From the NCBI GenBank assembly GCA_910574885.1, contig CAJTDD010000003.1:62001-126000 (forward strand): a stretch of 64,000 nt of DNA, read 5' to 3'. Position 1 is the first letter of the stretch. Every line of letters begins with the position of its first letter. Below, in pieces: positions 41,641 through 49,995 of the stretch. Origin of the DNA: Lachnospiraceae bacterium (GTDB taxonomy: Bacteria > Bacillota > Clostridia > Lachnospirales > Lachnospiraceae). Made by a program: the position numbers and the translations under genes. Below the pieces are notes generated by a model. It did not search any database, was not told the origin of the DNA, and worked only from the letters and a program-made list of their open reading frames with translations.

Positions 41641-43464
41641 CTAATCTCCATAAGGAATCCTAAGAACCTGCCCCACATCAATCAAATCACTGGTCAGCCC
41701 ATTCAGCCGCATAATCTCTTCAACCGTAGTCCCGAACCTCCGTGCCAGCAGCCACAGGCTATCCCCTGCCTGCACGGTATACTCCCGATACCCTCCTGTC
41801 TGTGAAACAGGAATCCGCAGCACTTGCCCGATATACAGCATATCCCCCGTCAGTCCGTTCAGCCGTTTGATTGCTTCAACCGTAGTCCCGTACCGCCTTG
41901 AGAGAAGCCACAGCGTATCCCCAGGCTGAACGGTATACTGGAATGTGTCGGATTCATCCGGTATCTGCGGCGGCACATTCTGAAGAATCCCCTGATAAGT
42001 GTCGTACAGTGCCTTCCACGTAAGCGGTCCCACCACGCCGTCGGCATTTAATCCCATAGCCTGTTGGAAAGCAATAACTGACTGCCGTGTCCCGCTGCCG
42101 AAGATGCCATCCTGGGCAAGCCCTGGAATCTCCGGATAGTATTCTGAAATGAAATCCAGAAGATATTGCAGCGTAATTACGTCCGGCCCGGAGGAGCCTT
42201 GCCGTAGTATGCTGCTTGGGGGAACGGTTCCGATTCCAAGGGAGCCGCCCTCGCTGTCTAGTTCCGCCAGTCTTGTAACAGCCGTATACAGGCTGGAAAT
42301 CTTATACCAAGTAGATTTTCCCACAATGCCATCCGGGGTAAGATTAAAAACACTCTGAAACTTTGTTACGGCCGCCCTTGTGCTGTCCTGAAACACTCCT
42401 GCCTCATCTGTAATGGCAGGGATTGCCGGGTAATTTCTGCGGATACGGTTCAGATAAGTCTGTATGGTCTGGACGTCAAGCCCTGTACTGCCGACCCTAA
42501 GCGGTGTCCCCGGGTAGGAGGACAGGATGCCTGTAACAATGTCTGTCTCTGCAATCTCTATATCGCTCGGATAATAAGAACGGAGAATCTGTATCGGCGT
42601 AAGCCCCTGATTTGCCAGCGTCACAGTCCCCCATTGGGATAAGCCCTGGCAGGTGGCAGTCGTCCCGTTGCAGAAGGAGGTGAAATAAGGCGCCTTATGT
42701 CCCTTCCTCCGTACATACTCGTTGAAAATTCTGTCCACAATTCTGCTGATAGAGTCATAAATTGGGCGTCCCTGCACGAAATACTGGTCGTAAGCTGTGC
42801 TGTTGGTAATGTCGAAATTGTAACCTCTGCTTCGATACCATTCGGTATAGATTCTGTTCAGTGCAAACGTAATAATCGCGTAAATATTTGCGGTGAGGGA
42901 CGCTTCCGGCCAGGTGGGATAGATTTCGCTACTCGCCACATTTTTTACATATTCCGGAAAAGATACCTGAACGTTCGGCGCATTAGAACTGGGTGTCCCC
43001 AGATGTACCGTAATCGGGTCTGGGATTACGACTTGGCGCAGAATGCGTGGTTCCATATAGGTTCCTTCCTGTTCACTGGTATCCCGCATGGCAACGGCAG
43101 GTTTCCCGATGGAAATCTCTCTTGTAACGGGCTGCCGCTGTGTCTTTCGCATGGGGGTAAGTACGATTGGCAGGACGGCAGTTTGCCCGTCAAAAATAGG
43201 AATATCCGTAACGAACAGGGAATCGAAGCCAAAGCTTTGCGCAAGCACGGAGTAGCTTGTAAAAGGCAGCCCATTATAGTATGGAGTCTGTGAGAAGCTT
43301 TTATCGACAGTTTCAAGTGAAACCACGGGTGTTTCCCCGTTTTCGTCCGTTGTAAGTACATAGAGCGTGTTGGAGTTCGTGTCCGTAATCCTGACTTGTG
43401 CGCCGGTTAAGGGGACTGCTCCGTCGGCGGTTCGCGCCTGTATAAGTAAATGTCCGATAGCCAT
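41641..43464 (-). CDS. SpoIID-like / peptidoglycan-binding / LysM protein
   Basis: A 607-residue modular protein. Order: a beta-sandwich domain (about 1-105, GAVPLTGAQVRITD), a SpoIID/LytB-like segment (about 175-300, with FTSFCNGTTATCQGLSQWG), two peptidoglycan-binding-1 domains (about 315-385 and 415-485), and two LysM domains (about 510-555 and 562-605, each with YTV(Q)GD(T/S)LWLL). There is no signal peptide, as in several spore coat and cortex proteins assembled from the mother cell. A likely role in spore cortex or cell-wall binding is inferred. SD AGGAGGG lies upstream and a sigma-K-like promoter candidate lies at 43506-43532. Confidence 0.85.
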   Translation of the reverse strand: MAIGHLLIQARTADGAVPLTGAQVRITDTNSNTLYVLTTDENGETPVVSLETVDKSFSQTPYYNGLPFTSYSVLAQSFGFDSLFVTDIPIFDGQTAVLPIVLTPMRKTQRQPVTREISIGKPAVAMRDTSEQEGTYMEPRILRQVVIPDPITVHLGTPSSNAPNVQVSFPEYVKNVASSEIYPTWPEASLTANIYAIITFALNRIYTEWYRSRGYNFDITNSTAYDQYFVQGRPIYDSISRIVDRIFNEYVRRKGHKAPYFTSFCNGTTATCQGLSQWGTVTLANQGLTPIQILRSYYPSDIEIAETDIVTGILSSYPGTPLRVGSTGLDVQTIQTYLNRIRRNYPAIPAITDEAGVFQDSTRAAVTKFQSVFNLTPDGIVGKSTWYKISSLYTAVTRLAELDSEGGSLGIGTVPPSSILRQGSSGPDVITLQYLLDFISEYYPEIPGLAQDGIFGSGTRQSVIAFQQAMGLNADGVVGPLTWKALYDTYQGILQNVPPQIPDESDTFQYTVQPGDTLWLLSRRYGTTVEAIKRLNGLTGDMLYIGQVLRIPVSQTGGYREYTVQAGDSLWLLARRFGTTVEEIMRLNGLTSDLIDVGQVLRIPYGD

Positions 43465-43505
43465 AGGCTTTATGCCCTCCTGTTTCCATATGTCCTTATA
43501 TCATA

Positions 43506-43532
43506 TAGAATATGAAAATATATAGAAATTGT
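43506..43532 (-). promoter_or_regulatory. sigma-K-like promoter candidate of the LysM gene
   Basis: On the minus strand AC, 16-nt spacer, CATATTCTA, matching the mother-cell sigma-K pattern AC-N16/17-CATAnnnTA. The match is short and partly AT-rich by chance, so this is tentative. Confidence 0.35.
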
Positions 43533-43677
43533 TGAGGAATTGCGTGAAAAACCTGCTATTCATGTGTAAAGATAGAAAAAAATCAGCGGTCGTTAAATGA
43601 TAGAATTTGTCGAATAGAAAATTAGAAAATAGTTCTTTAGGAAGGATAAAAAGAATAGAAATCAATCACATTTATAA

Positions 43678-43705
43678 TTGACAAAAAGTTTAATAAGAGT
43701 ATAAT
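43678..43705 (+). promoter_or_regulatory. promoter of the pot operon
   Basis: TTGACA-N16-TATAAT, 77 nt before the regulator's ATG. Confidence 0.8.
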
Positions 43706-43782
43706 TAATTCAGCGCATGAGTTTAGTAAAAGAATATTTTTGGTTTAGGAATAATTTCTTGCAGGAAGCAGAGGAGCATTTT

Positions 43783-44340
43783 ATGGAACTGGAATATGTG
43801 AATGAACACATTGGGAACAAAATCAAGGATTTGAGGAACCGGAACGGTCTGACGCAGCAGGAGCTCGCCGACAGGACAGAGCTGACCAAGGGATTTATCT
43901 CACAGTTGGAGCGGGGGCAGGTATCCCCATCCATTGTGACGCTCCTTGACCTGATTGAGTGTCTGGGGACGACTGCCTCTGAGTTTTTCAAAGAGACGGA
44001 AGAAGAACGGGTCGTATTCTCGGAAGAGGGATTTTTTGAGAAGGTGGACGATGCGGGAAACAGCATCCAGTGGATTGTCCCCACTGCCCAGAAGTACCAT
44101 ATGGAGCCGCTGTTGGTGGTAATCCAGCCTCACCAGACGTTGGAGGAGGATAAGCCTCATGACGGGGAGGAGTTCGGGTATTTGATGTCAGGAAGGATTA
44201 AGCTGCATTTGGGGGACGCGGTCTATACGGTAAAAGCCGGGGAGAGCTTCTTCTATCCGGCAAAGCGGAAACACCGGATTGAGAATCCGGGCAGCAGGCC
44301 GGCGAAATTTATATGGGTCAGCACTCCGCCTACATTTTGA
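43783..44340 (+). CDS. XRE-cupin regulator of the pot operon (PuuR-like)
   Basis: A 185-residue regulator from the ATG at 43783 (AGAGGAG upstream). The N-terminal HTH is seen in IKDLRNRNGLTQQELADRTELTKGFISQLERG; the C-terminal cupin (GEEFGYLMSGRIKLHLGD, PAKRKHRIENPG) is the likely ligand sensor. This architecture, placed at the head of a potABCD cluster, suggests polyamine-responsive repression of the operon (inference from PuuR-like families). Confidence 0.88.
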   Translation: MELEYVNEHIGNKIKDLRNRNGLTQQELADRTELTKGFISQLERGQVSPSIVTLLDLIECLGTTASEFFKETEEERVVFSEEGFFEKVDDAGNSIQWIVPTAQKYHMEPLLVVIQPHQTLEEDKPHDGEEFGYLMSGRIKLHLGDAVYTVKAGESFFYPAKRKHRIENPGSRPAKFIWVSTPPTF

Positions 44341-44420
44341 AAAGCAGATCTATAGCAGACCGTTGCAGGAGGGCTGAGAAGAAGAGGGTTCATATTATAT
44401 ATAGAAGTTGGGGGATGAAG

Positions 44421-45860
44421 ATGGGACAGACGACGAATATTATTGAGTTAAAACATATTACCAAGACTTACGAGGACGGCTATACGGCTGTGTCCGACTT
44501 TAATCTTGAGGTGAAGCAGGGGGAATTCATCACATTTCTTGGGCCTTCCGGGTGCGGGAAGACGACGACGCTGCGGATGATTGCTGGGTTCGATATCCCG
44601 ACAGAAGGAGAGATTCTGCTGAACGGCACGCCGATTACCAGCCTGCCTCCGAACAAAAGACCGATCAATACGGTATTCCAGCGGTACGCATTATTTCCGC
44701 ATATGAACATCTATGAAAATATTGCCTTTGGGCTTAGGCAGAAGAAGACGCCGGAGAAGGCGATTGCAAAGAAGGTAAAGAAGGTGCTGGAGCTGGTGGA
44801 TCTGGAAGGGTTCGAGAACCGCAGTATTGACACGCTGTCTGGCGGGCAGCAGCAGAGGGTGGCAATTGCCCGTGCGGTGGTCAACGAGCCGCAGATTCTC
44901 CTGCTCGATGAACCGTTAGGGGCGCTGGACTTAAAAATGCGTAAGGAGATGCAGCTAGAGCTAAAGGAAATGCACCGGGAGCTTGGCATTACATTTATCT
45001 ACGTGACCCATGATCAGGAGGAAGCCCTGACCATGTCGGATAAGATTGTGGTCATGTCGGAAGGGAAGATGCAGCAGATTGGTACGCCGGAGGATATCTA
45101 CAATGAGCCGATTAATGCGTTTGTGGCAGACTTTATCGGGGACAGTAACATTTTCAACGGCATTATGACAGGGAAACTAAAGGTAAGGTTCTGCGGCGGG
45201 GAGTTTCCTTGCGTGGACGACATTGAGGAGGGAACCCACATTACGGCCGTGGTACGCCCGGAGGATGTGAATTTGACTGCGCCTGAACAGGGAAGGATAC
45301 GGGGGACTGTGACTTCTGTAATCTTCAAAGGAATGCATTATGAGATTACTGTGGAGTCCGGGAAAAATGAGATTGTTGCCCAGTCTGTCCATTCTGCTAA
45401 GGTGGGAGACCGCGTCGGGGTGCAGGTGGAACCCGACAACATCCATGTCATGATTGCGGAAGACCATACGAATATTTTTGCGGCGGAGATTAATAAGAAT
45501 TATGAATTGGAGTACAACGGCACGGTTCTGGATGTCAGCCTGACGGATATTGTCAAGGGAAGCTCCATGTCGGAAGACGGAAGCTGGGTGGATGCCAGAG
45601 GGCTTGAGCTTGACCCTAAGAAGGTGCGGATTAAGATTTCTATCAAGCCTCAGGATATTGAGCTGACGGACGATCAGGACGAAGGGCTGGTGCAAGGGTA
45701 TATCAGCAACTTAATCTACAAGGGCGACCACTACAGTTATGTTATACACACGGATTTGGAGCAGGATTTTGTGGTAAATGACGAGTATCTGTGGAATATG
45801 GAGGACCAGGTCGGTTTGCTGATGCCTGTGGATAAGATGATATTTACGGTGAAGAAGTAG
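44421..45860 (+). CDS. potA: spermidine/putrescine ABC transporter ATPase PotA
   Basis: ATP-binding subunit of the polyamine importer: Walker A GPSGCGKTT, LSGGQQQ, Walker B LLLDEPLGALD, and H-loop YVTHD. The ATG at 44421 is chosen with GGGGGATG spaced 6 nt. At 479 residues it is about 100 longer than typical PotA, because the C-terminal regulatory region appears duplicated (two TOBE-like blocks: after GTPEDIYN and again from about NYELEYNGTVLDVS). Confidence 0.92.
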   Translation: MGQTTNIIELKHITKTYEDGYTAVSDFNLEVKQGEFITFLGPSGCGKTTTLRMIAGFDIPTEGEILLNGTPITSLPPNKRPINTVFQRYALFPHMNIYENIAFGLRQKKTPEKAIAKKVKKVLELVDLEGFENRSIDTLSGGQQQRVAIARAVVNEPQILLLDEPLGALDLKMRKEMQLELKEMHRELGITFIYVTHDQEEALTMSDKIVVMSEGKMQQIGTPEDIYNEPINAFVADFIGDSNIFNGIMTGKLKVRFCGGEFPCVDDIEEGTHITAVVRPEDVNLTAPEQGRIRGTVTSVIFKGMHYEITVESGKNEIVAQSVHSAKVGDRVGVQVEPDNIHVMIAEDHTNIFAAEINKNYELEYNGTVLDVSLTDIVKGSSMSEDGSWVDARGLELDPKKVRIKISIKPQDIELTDDQDEGLVQGYISNLIYKGDHYSYVIHTDLEQDFVVNDEYLWNMEDQVGLLMPVDKMIFTVKK

Positions 45861-45871
45861 GAGGCGGATAC

Positions 45872-46666
45872 ATGAGGAAACGTACATTTTCCAGAAGATA
45901 TCTGGGAATTCCATATGCGCTTTTTCTGGCGCTTTTTGTTGTTGCGCCTTTGATCGTGCTGCTTTACTATGCGTTTACGGATGGACAGGGGCAGTTTACC
46001 ATCCAAAATCTGACGGGATTTTTTTCCGATCCGAATACGCTTGGGACGCTCTGCTACAGTTTCGGCATTGCAATGGTTACGACCATCGTGTGCCTGCTGC
46101 TTGCTTATCCGTTGGCATACGTCCTTGCGACAGGGAGGATGAAGGGGAAGACGGTGATTGTGCTGATTTTCATAATGCCCATGTGGATTAATTTTTCTCT
46201 GCGCATCACTGCGCTGAAGGAAATCCTTACATGGCTTGAGGGGAATCTGGCATACCACCCGTTTCTCAATACGGTGCTTGGCATGAGCTATGACTTCCTG
46301 CCGTTTATGATTCTGCCGATTTACACGACAATCTCGAAGCTTGACGGGGCGCTGCTTGAGGCGGCGCGGGATTTGGGAGCCGGAGAGGCGCAGACGTTTT
46401 TGAAGGTAACGCTGCCGCTGTCGCTGCCGGGGATTTTAAGCGGCGTATCCATGGTCTTTCTGCCGGCTATGACCAATTATGTGGTGCTGGATATGCTGTA
46501 CAACAGCACTTACATTATGGGCAGCTTGATTGGAAGCTATTTTGCGGCGTATAACTGGAACGGAGGTTCTATGATTGCGCTGATCCTTCTGGGAATCATC
46601 TGTCTGTTCACGCTGCTTTCCGGCGGGATGGAAGAGGAGAATACGAGAGGAGGTGCGCTGCTGTAA
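45872..46666 (+). CDS. potB: polyamine ABC transporter permease PotB
   Basis: A 264-residue membrane permease with six predicted helices. It carries the binding-protein-dependent transport EAA loop, here EAARDLGAGEAQTFLKVTLPLSLPG, that docks on PotA. SD GGAGGCGG precedes the ATG, 11 nt after potA. Its stop overlaps the potC start (TAATG). Confidence 0.94.
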   Translation: MRKRTFSRRYLGIPYALFLALFVVAPLIVLLYYAFTDGQGQFTIQNLTGFFSDPNTLGTLCYSFGIAMVTTIVCLLLAYPLAYVLATGRMKGKTVIVLIFIMPMWINFSLRITALKEILTWLEGNLAYHPFLNTVLGMSYDFLPFMILPIYTTISKLDGALLEAARDLGAGEAQTFLKVTLPLSLPGILSGVSMVFLPAMTNYVVLDMLYNSTYIMGSLIGSYFAAYNWNGGSMIALILLGIICLFTLLSGGMEEENTRGGALL

Positions 46667-47466
46667 TGAGAAAAGCGTGGAAATGGATGATCATTATCAT
46701 TGTCCTTTTGTTTTTGTACCTGCCGATTTTGGTGCTGGCGGTGTACAGTTTTACGGATGCTGCGAATATTGGGGCAATCCGTGGATTCTCTCTGCGTAAT
46801 TATGTGACGCTTTTTACTACGCCAGAATTGGTGCATATGATTATCGGGACGGTGGCGCTTGCCCTTGGCTCGGCTGTGATTGCCACATTCCTTGGAACGA
46901 TTGGGGCAATCGGTTCCTTCTATTCCAAAAAGAAGATGGCTGCGGCGATTATGACGATGAATCAGGTGCCGGTGGTAAATGCGGATGTGGTGACGGGATT
47001 CTCTATCTGCATTCTGTTGGTGGTGGTGTTCGGTGTCAGTAAGGATACCTTTATTCCGCTGGTAGTGGGGCATGTGACCCTCTGTGCGCCGTTTGTATTT
47101 TTATCCGTGATTCCGAAACTCAAGCAGATGGATTCCAGTATCTACGAGGCGGCGCTGGATTTGGGGGCGACTCCGTTGGTTGCGCTGACAAGAGTGGTGA
47201 TTCCGCAGATTTTTCCGGGAATCCTGTCTGGGTTCGCTATGGCGGTAACGCTGTCACTGGATGATTATTTTGTGGCGACTTATACAAAACCTGCCACATT
47301 CGACACAATCAGTACCTACGTGGTAAATGCGACAAAAGGCGCCCAGACTACGATTAAAACAGCCTTGTGGGCGCTGTCAACTGTGATTTTCCTACTGGTG
47401 GTAATATTTTCTCTGGTGATGAATCTCCGTGCCGTAGGGGCGGAGCAGGAAAGGAAGGCGGTATGA
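46666..47466 (+). CDS. potC: polyamine ABC transporter permease PotC
   Basis: A 266-residue second permease with six helices and an EAA loop (EAALDLGATPLVALTRVVIPQIFPG). The coupling residues agree with the PotC family (SLDDYFVATY after the loop). Its stop overlaps the ATG of the substrate-binding gene, so the four transporter genes are coupled. Confidence 0.94.
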   Translation: MRKAWKWMIIIIVLLFLYLPILVLAVYSFTDAANIGAIRGFSLRNYVTLFTTPELVHMIIGTVALALGSAVIATFLGTIGAIGSFYSKKKMAAAIMTMNQVPVVNADVVTGFSICILLVVVFGVSKDTFIPLVVGHVTLCAPFVFLSVIPKLKQMDSSIYEAALDLGATPLVALTRVVIPQIFPGILSGFAMAVTLSLDDYFVATYTKPATFDTISTYVVNATKGAQTTIKTALWALSTVIFLLVVIFSLVMNLRAVGAEQERKAV

Positions 47467-48974
47467 AGGTGAGTCAAATGTGTTCCGTGAAAAATATGGC
47501 CGCAGGTATAGCGGGAATTCTGTTTATCTTAGCTTCTTCTGTCTCTATGACGGTCAATGCGGCAGGCAGCGGAGGCAAGGACAGTGCCAAAGAAGTTACC
47601 CTGCGAATCTGCAACTGGGAAGAGTATATTGACCTTGGGGATTGGGATGAGGATGAGACGATAGGGCTTGACAGCGGGGATATTATCGGTGAGAATTCCA
47701 TGATGGATGATTTTGCAGAATGGTACTATGAGACATACGGGATTCGGGTGAAGATTGAATATTCTACATTTGGGACGAATGAAGACCTGTACAATATGCT
47801 GACGTTGGGAGACACCTACGACCTGGTATGCCCGTCGGAGTATATGATTATGAAATTAATGACGGAAAATCAGCTCGTGCCCTTGTCGGAGGAATTTTTT
47901 GACGCCTCCAATCAAAATAACTACTATATTAACGGTGTTTCTCCTTACATTAAAGAGATCTTTGAAAAAAATGAGATTGACGGCAAGCCCTGGGGGGACT
48001 ATGCGGCGGGGTATATGTGGGGGATTACCGGGATCGTGTATAATCCGGAGCTGGTCAGTGAGGAGGATGCCGCAAGCTGGAAGATCCTGAATGACCCCGC
48101 ATATCAGAGAAAGATTACGATTAAGGATAATGTCAGGGATTCTTATTTTGCGGCAATCGGCGCGATTAAGTCGGAGCTTTTGACTTCGGAGGAATTTATC
48201 AGCGCGCCGGATTATCAGAAGCGTCTGGAGGAGGAGATGAACGACACATCCGAGGAAACCATTACCAGGGCGCAGGAGTATCTGCAAGATGTGAAGGATA
48301 ACGCGTATTCCTTCGAGACGGATTCCGGTAAAGCGGATATGGTCACGGGGAAGGTGGCGGCAAATTACCAGTGGTCCGGCGACGGAGTGTATACGATGGA
48401 TCAGGCAGATGAAGATGGGATTGCCCTTGCGTTTGCCGTTCCCAAGGAGGCTACCAACGTTTATTTTGACGGATGGGTGATGCTAAAAAGTGGGATTCAA
48501 GGGGATGCTGTGAAGCAGCATGCTGCGGAGGCGTTCATTAATTTTATTTCCAGGGCGGACAATGTAATTCGGAATATGTATTATGTTGGGTATACTTCCG
48601 TGATTTCCGGCGGAGACGATATTCGTGTATTTGAATATGCAGACTATTGTTATGGAGCCGGGGAGGATGAAAAAGATACGACGGATTATGATTTGGGATA
48701 TTTCTTTGCAAAGGAAGCCGGGGAGGATTATGTGATCACGGCGCCGTCGGATCAGGTGTACCGGCAGTTGTTTGCACAGTATCCTACGGGAGAAGCGATG
48801 GAGAGGTCTTCGCTGATGGTGTGTTTTGATGAGGAACAGAATAGGGCGATTAACCAGATGTGGATCAATGTCCGGTGTTATAATATCCATGACGTGCCGG
48901 TATGGGCGTGGGGGATTGCCGGGATAGTGATAGGTATTCTGATGGTACTCGGGGTGCGGAAGGTGAAGCGGTAA
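47463..48974 (+). CDS. potD: polyamine-binding protein PotD with C-terminal membrane anchor
   Basis: A 503-residue extracellular solute-binding protein with a signal peptide (likely cleavage after VNA) and the start LRICNWEEYID typical of PotD/PotF. The ATG at 47463 overlaps the potC stop. There is no lipobox Cys near the signal peptide; instead a C-terminal hydrophobic helix (AWGIAGIVIGILMVLG) followed by RKVKR would anchor it. Gram-positive binding proteins are usually lipoproteins, so this anchoring is unusual. The mature protein also has an acidic insert (DWDEDETIGLDSGD) near the N-terminus. Confidence 0.9.
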   Translation: MKVSQMCSVKNMAAGIAGILFILASSVSMTVNAAGSGGKDSAKEVTLRICNWEEYIDLGDWDEDETIGLDSGDIIGENSMMDDFAEWYYETYGIRVKIEYSTFGTNEDLYNMLTLGDTYDLVCPSEYMIMKLMTENQLVPLSEEFFDASNQNNYYINGVSPYIKEIFEKNEIDGKPWGDYAAGYMWGITGIVYNPELVSEEDAASWKILNDPAYQRKITIKDNVRDSYFAAIGAIKSELLTSEEFISAPDYQKRLEEEMNDTSEETITRAQEYLQDVKDNAYSFETDSGKADMVTGKVAANYQWSGDGVYTMDQADEDGIALAFAVPKEATNVYFDGWVMLKSGIQGDAVKQHAAEAFINFISRADNVIRNMYYVGYTSVISGGDDIRVFEYADYCYGAGEDEKDTTDYDLGYFFAKEAGEDYVITAPSDQVYRQLFAQYPTGEAMERSSLMVCFDEEQNRAINQMWINVRCYNIHDVPVWAWGIAGIVIGILMVLGVRKVKR

Positions 48975-49000
48975 GGGATGGCCTTCCCTTACCATTTTCT
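48970..49000 (+). terminator. terminator of the pot operon
   Basis: GGTAAGGGA pairs with TCCCTTACC, overlapping the potD stop codon and followed by ATTTTCTT. Confidence 0.75.
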
Positions 49001-49085
49001 TAATCATAATTTAATCTTTTTTCTATGTTCATCAAACGGAAAATAATGTATAATAATGTTCATTACCACAATTCGGGAGACATAT

Positions 49086-49973
49086 ATGTATAAGCCAGTC
49101 TTAGGAATTCCGCAGAATACCATAGAGATTCTGCAGAAGTATAATTTTTCATTTCAGAAGAAGTTTGGTCAGAATTTTCTGATTGATACCCATGTGCTAG
49201 AGAAGATTATCCGTGCGGCAGACATTCATGAAGATGATATGGTGCTGGAGGTCGGTCCGGGAATCGGGACGATGACACAGTATCTTGCAAAGGCGGCAGG
49301 AAAGGTCGTAGCTGTGGAGATTGATAAGAACCTGATTCCAATCCTTTCAGAGACGCTTGGGGGATATGGGAATGTCAGGATTATCAATGAGGATGTCTTG
49401 AAATTGGACATCCCAAGGCTCGTGGAAGAGGAAAATGGAGGGAAGCCCGTGAAGGTGGTGGCGAACCTCCCGTATTATATTACGACGCCCATCATCATGG
49501 GACTGTTCGAGGAGCATGTGCCGATTGAGAGTATTACCGTTATGGTGCAGAAAGAAGTTGCGGACCGGATGCAGACCGGACCGGGGAACAAGGACTACGG
49601 CGCGCTGTCGCTGGCTGTACAGTATTATGCCAGCCCGTATATTGTGGCGAATGTGCCGCCGAATTGTTTTATACCAAGACCTAAGGTTGGCTCTGCCGTG
49701 ATACGGCTGACTTGTCATGAACATCCTCCGGTGGATGTTGCAGACGAGAGGCTTCTGTTCGATATTATCCGCGCTTCATTTAACCAGCGGAGGAAGACCC
49801 TTGCAAATGGGCTGAAAAACTCGGACAGGTTGGATTTTCCAAAGGAAATCATCATGGAGGCGATTGAAAGGTTAGGCAAGGGCGCCAGTGTCAGAGGGGA
49901 GTCTTTGACATTGGAAGAGTTTGCAAAGTTGAGTAATTATCTGGCGAATTCTTGTGGAGCGATACGAAAGTAA
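49086..49973 (+). CDS. rsmA: 16S rRNA (adenine(1518/1519)-N6)-dimethyltransferase
   Basis: RsmA/KsgA, the dimethylase of A1518/A1519 in the 16S 3' end. 295 residues from the ATG at 49086 (GGGAGA upstream). Motifs: KKFGQNFLID at the start, SAM loop EVGPGIGTMTQYLA, and the catalytic NLPYYITTPI. A TATAAT box at 49049-49054 provides a promoter candidate. Confidence 0.96.
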   Translation: MYKPVLGIPQNTIEILQKYNFSFQKKFGQNFLIDTHVLEKIIRAADIHEDDMVLEVGPGIGTMTQYLAKAAGKVVAVEIDKNLIPILSETLGGYGNVRIINEDVLKLDIPRLVEEENGGKPVKVVANLPYYITTPIIMGLFEEHVPIESITVMVQKEVADRMQTGPGNKDYGALSLAVQYYASPYIVANVPPNCFIPRPKVGSAVIRLTCHEHPPVDVADERLLFDIIRASFNQRRKTLANGLKNSDRLDFPKEIIMEAIERLGKGASVRGESLTLEEFAKLSNYLANSCGAIRK

Positions 49974-49995
49974 CTGTGAGAAAGGAGAGGTTTGT

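Larger units (their letters stand above)
43465..43782. other. divergent intergenic region
   Basis: A 318-bp gene-free stretch with a sigma-K-like promoter for the minus-strand LysM gene and a sigma-A promoter for the plus-strand pot operon. The middle (43535-43675) is AT-rich with no clear structure. Confidence 0.6.
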
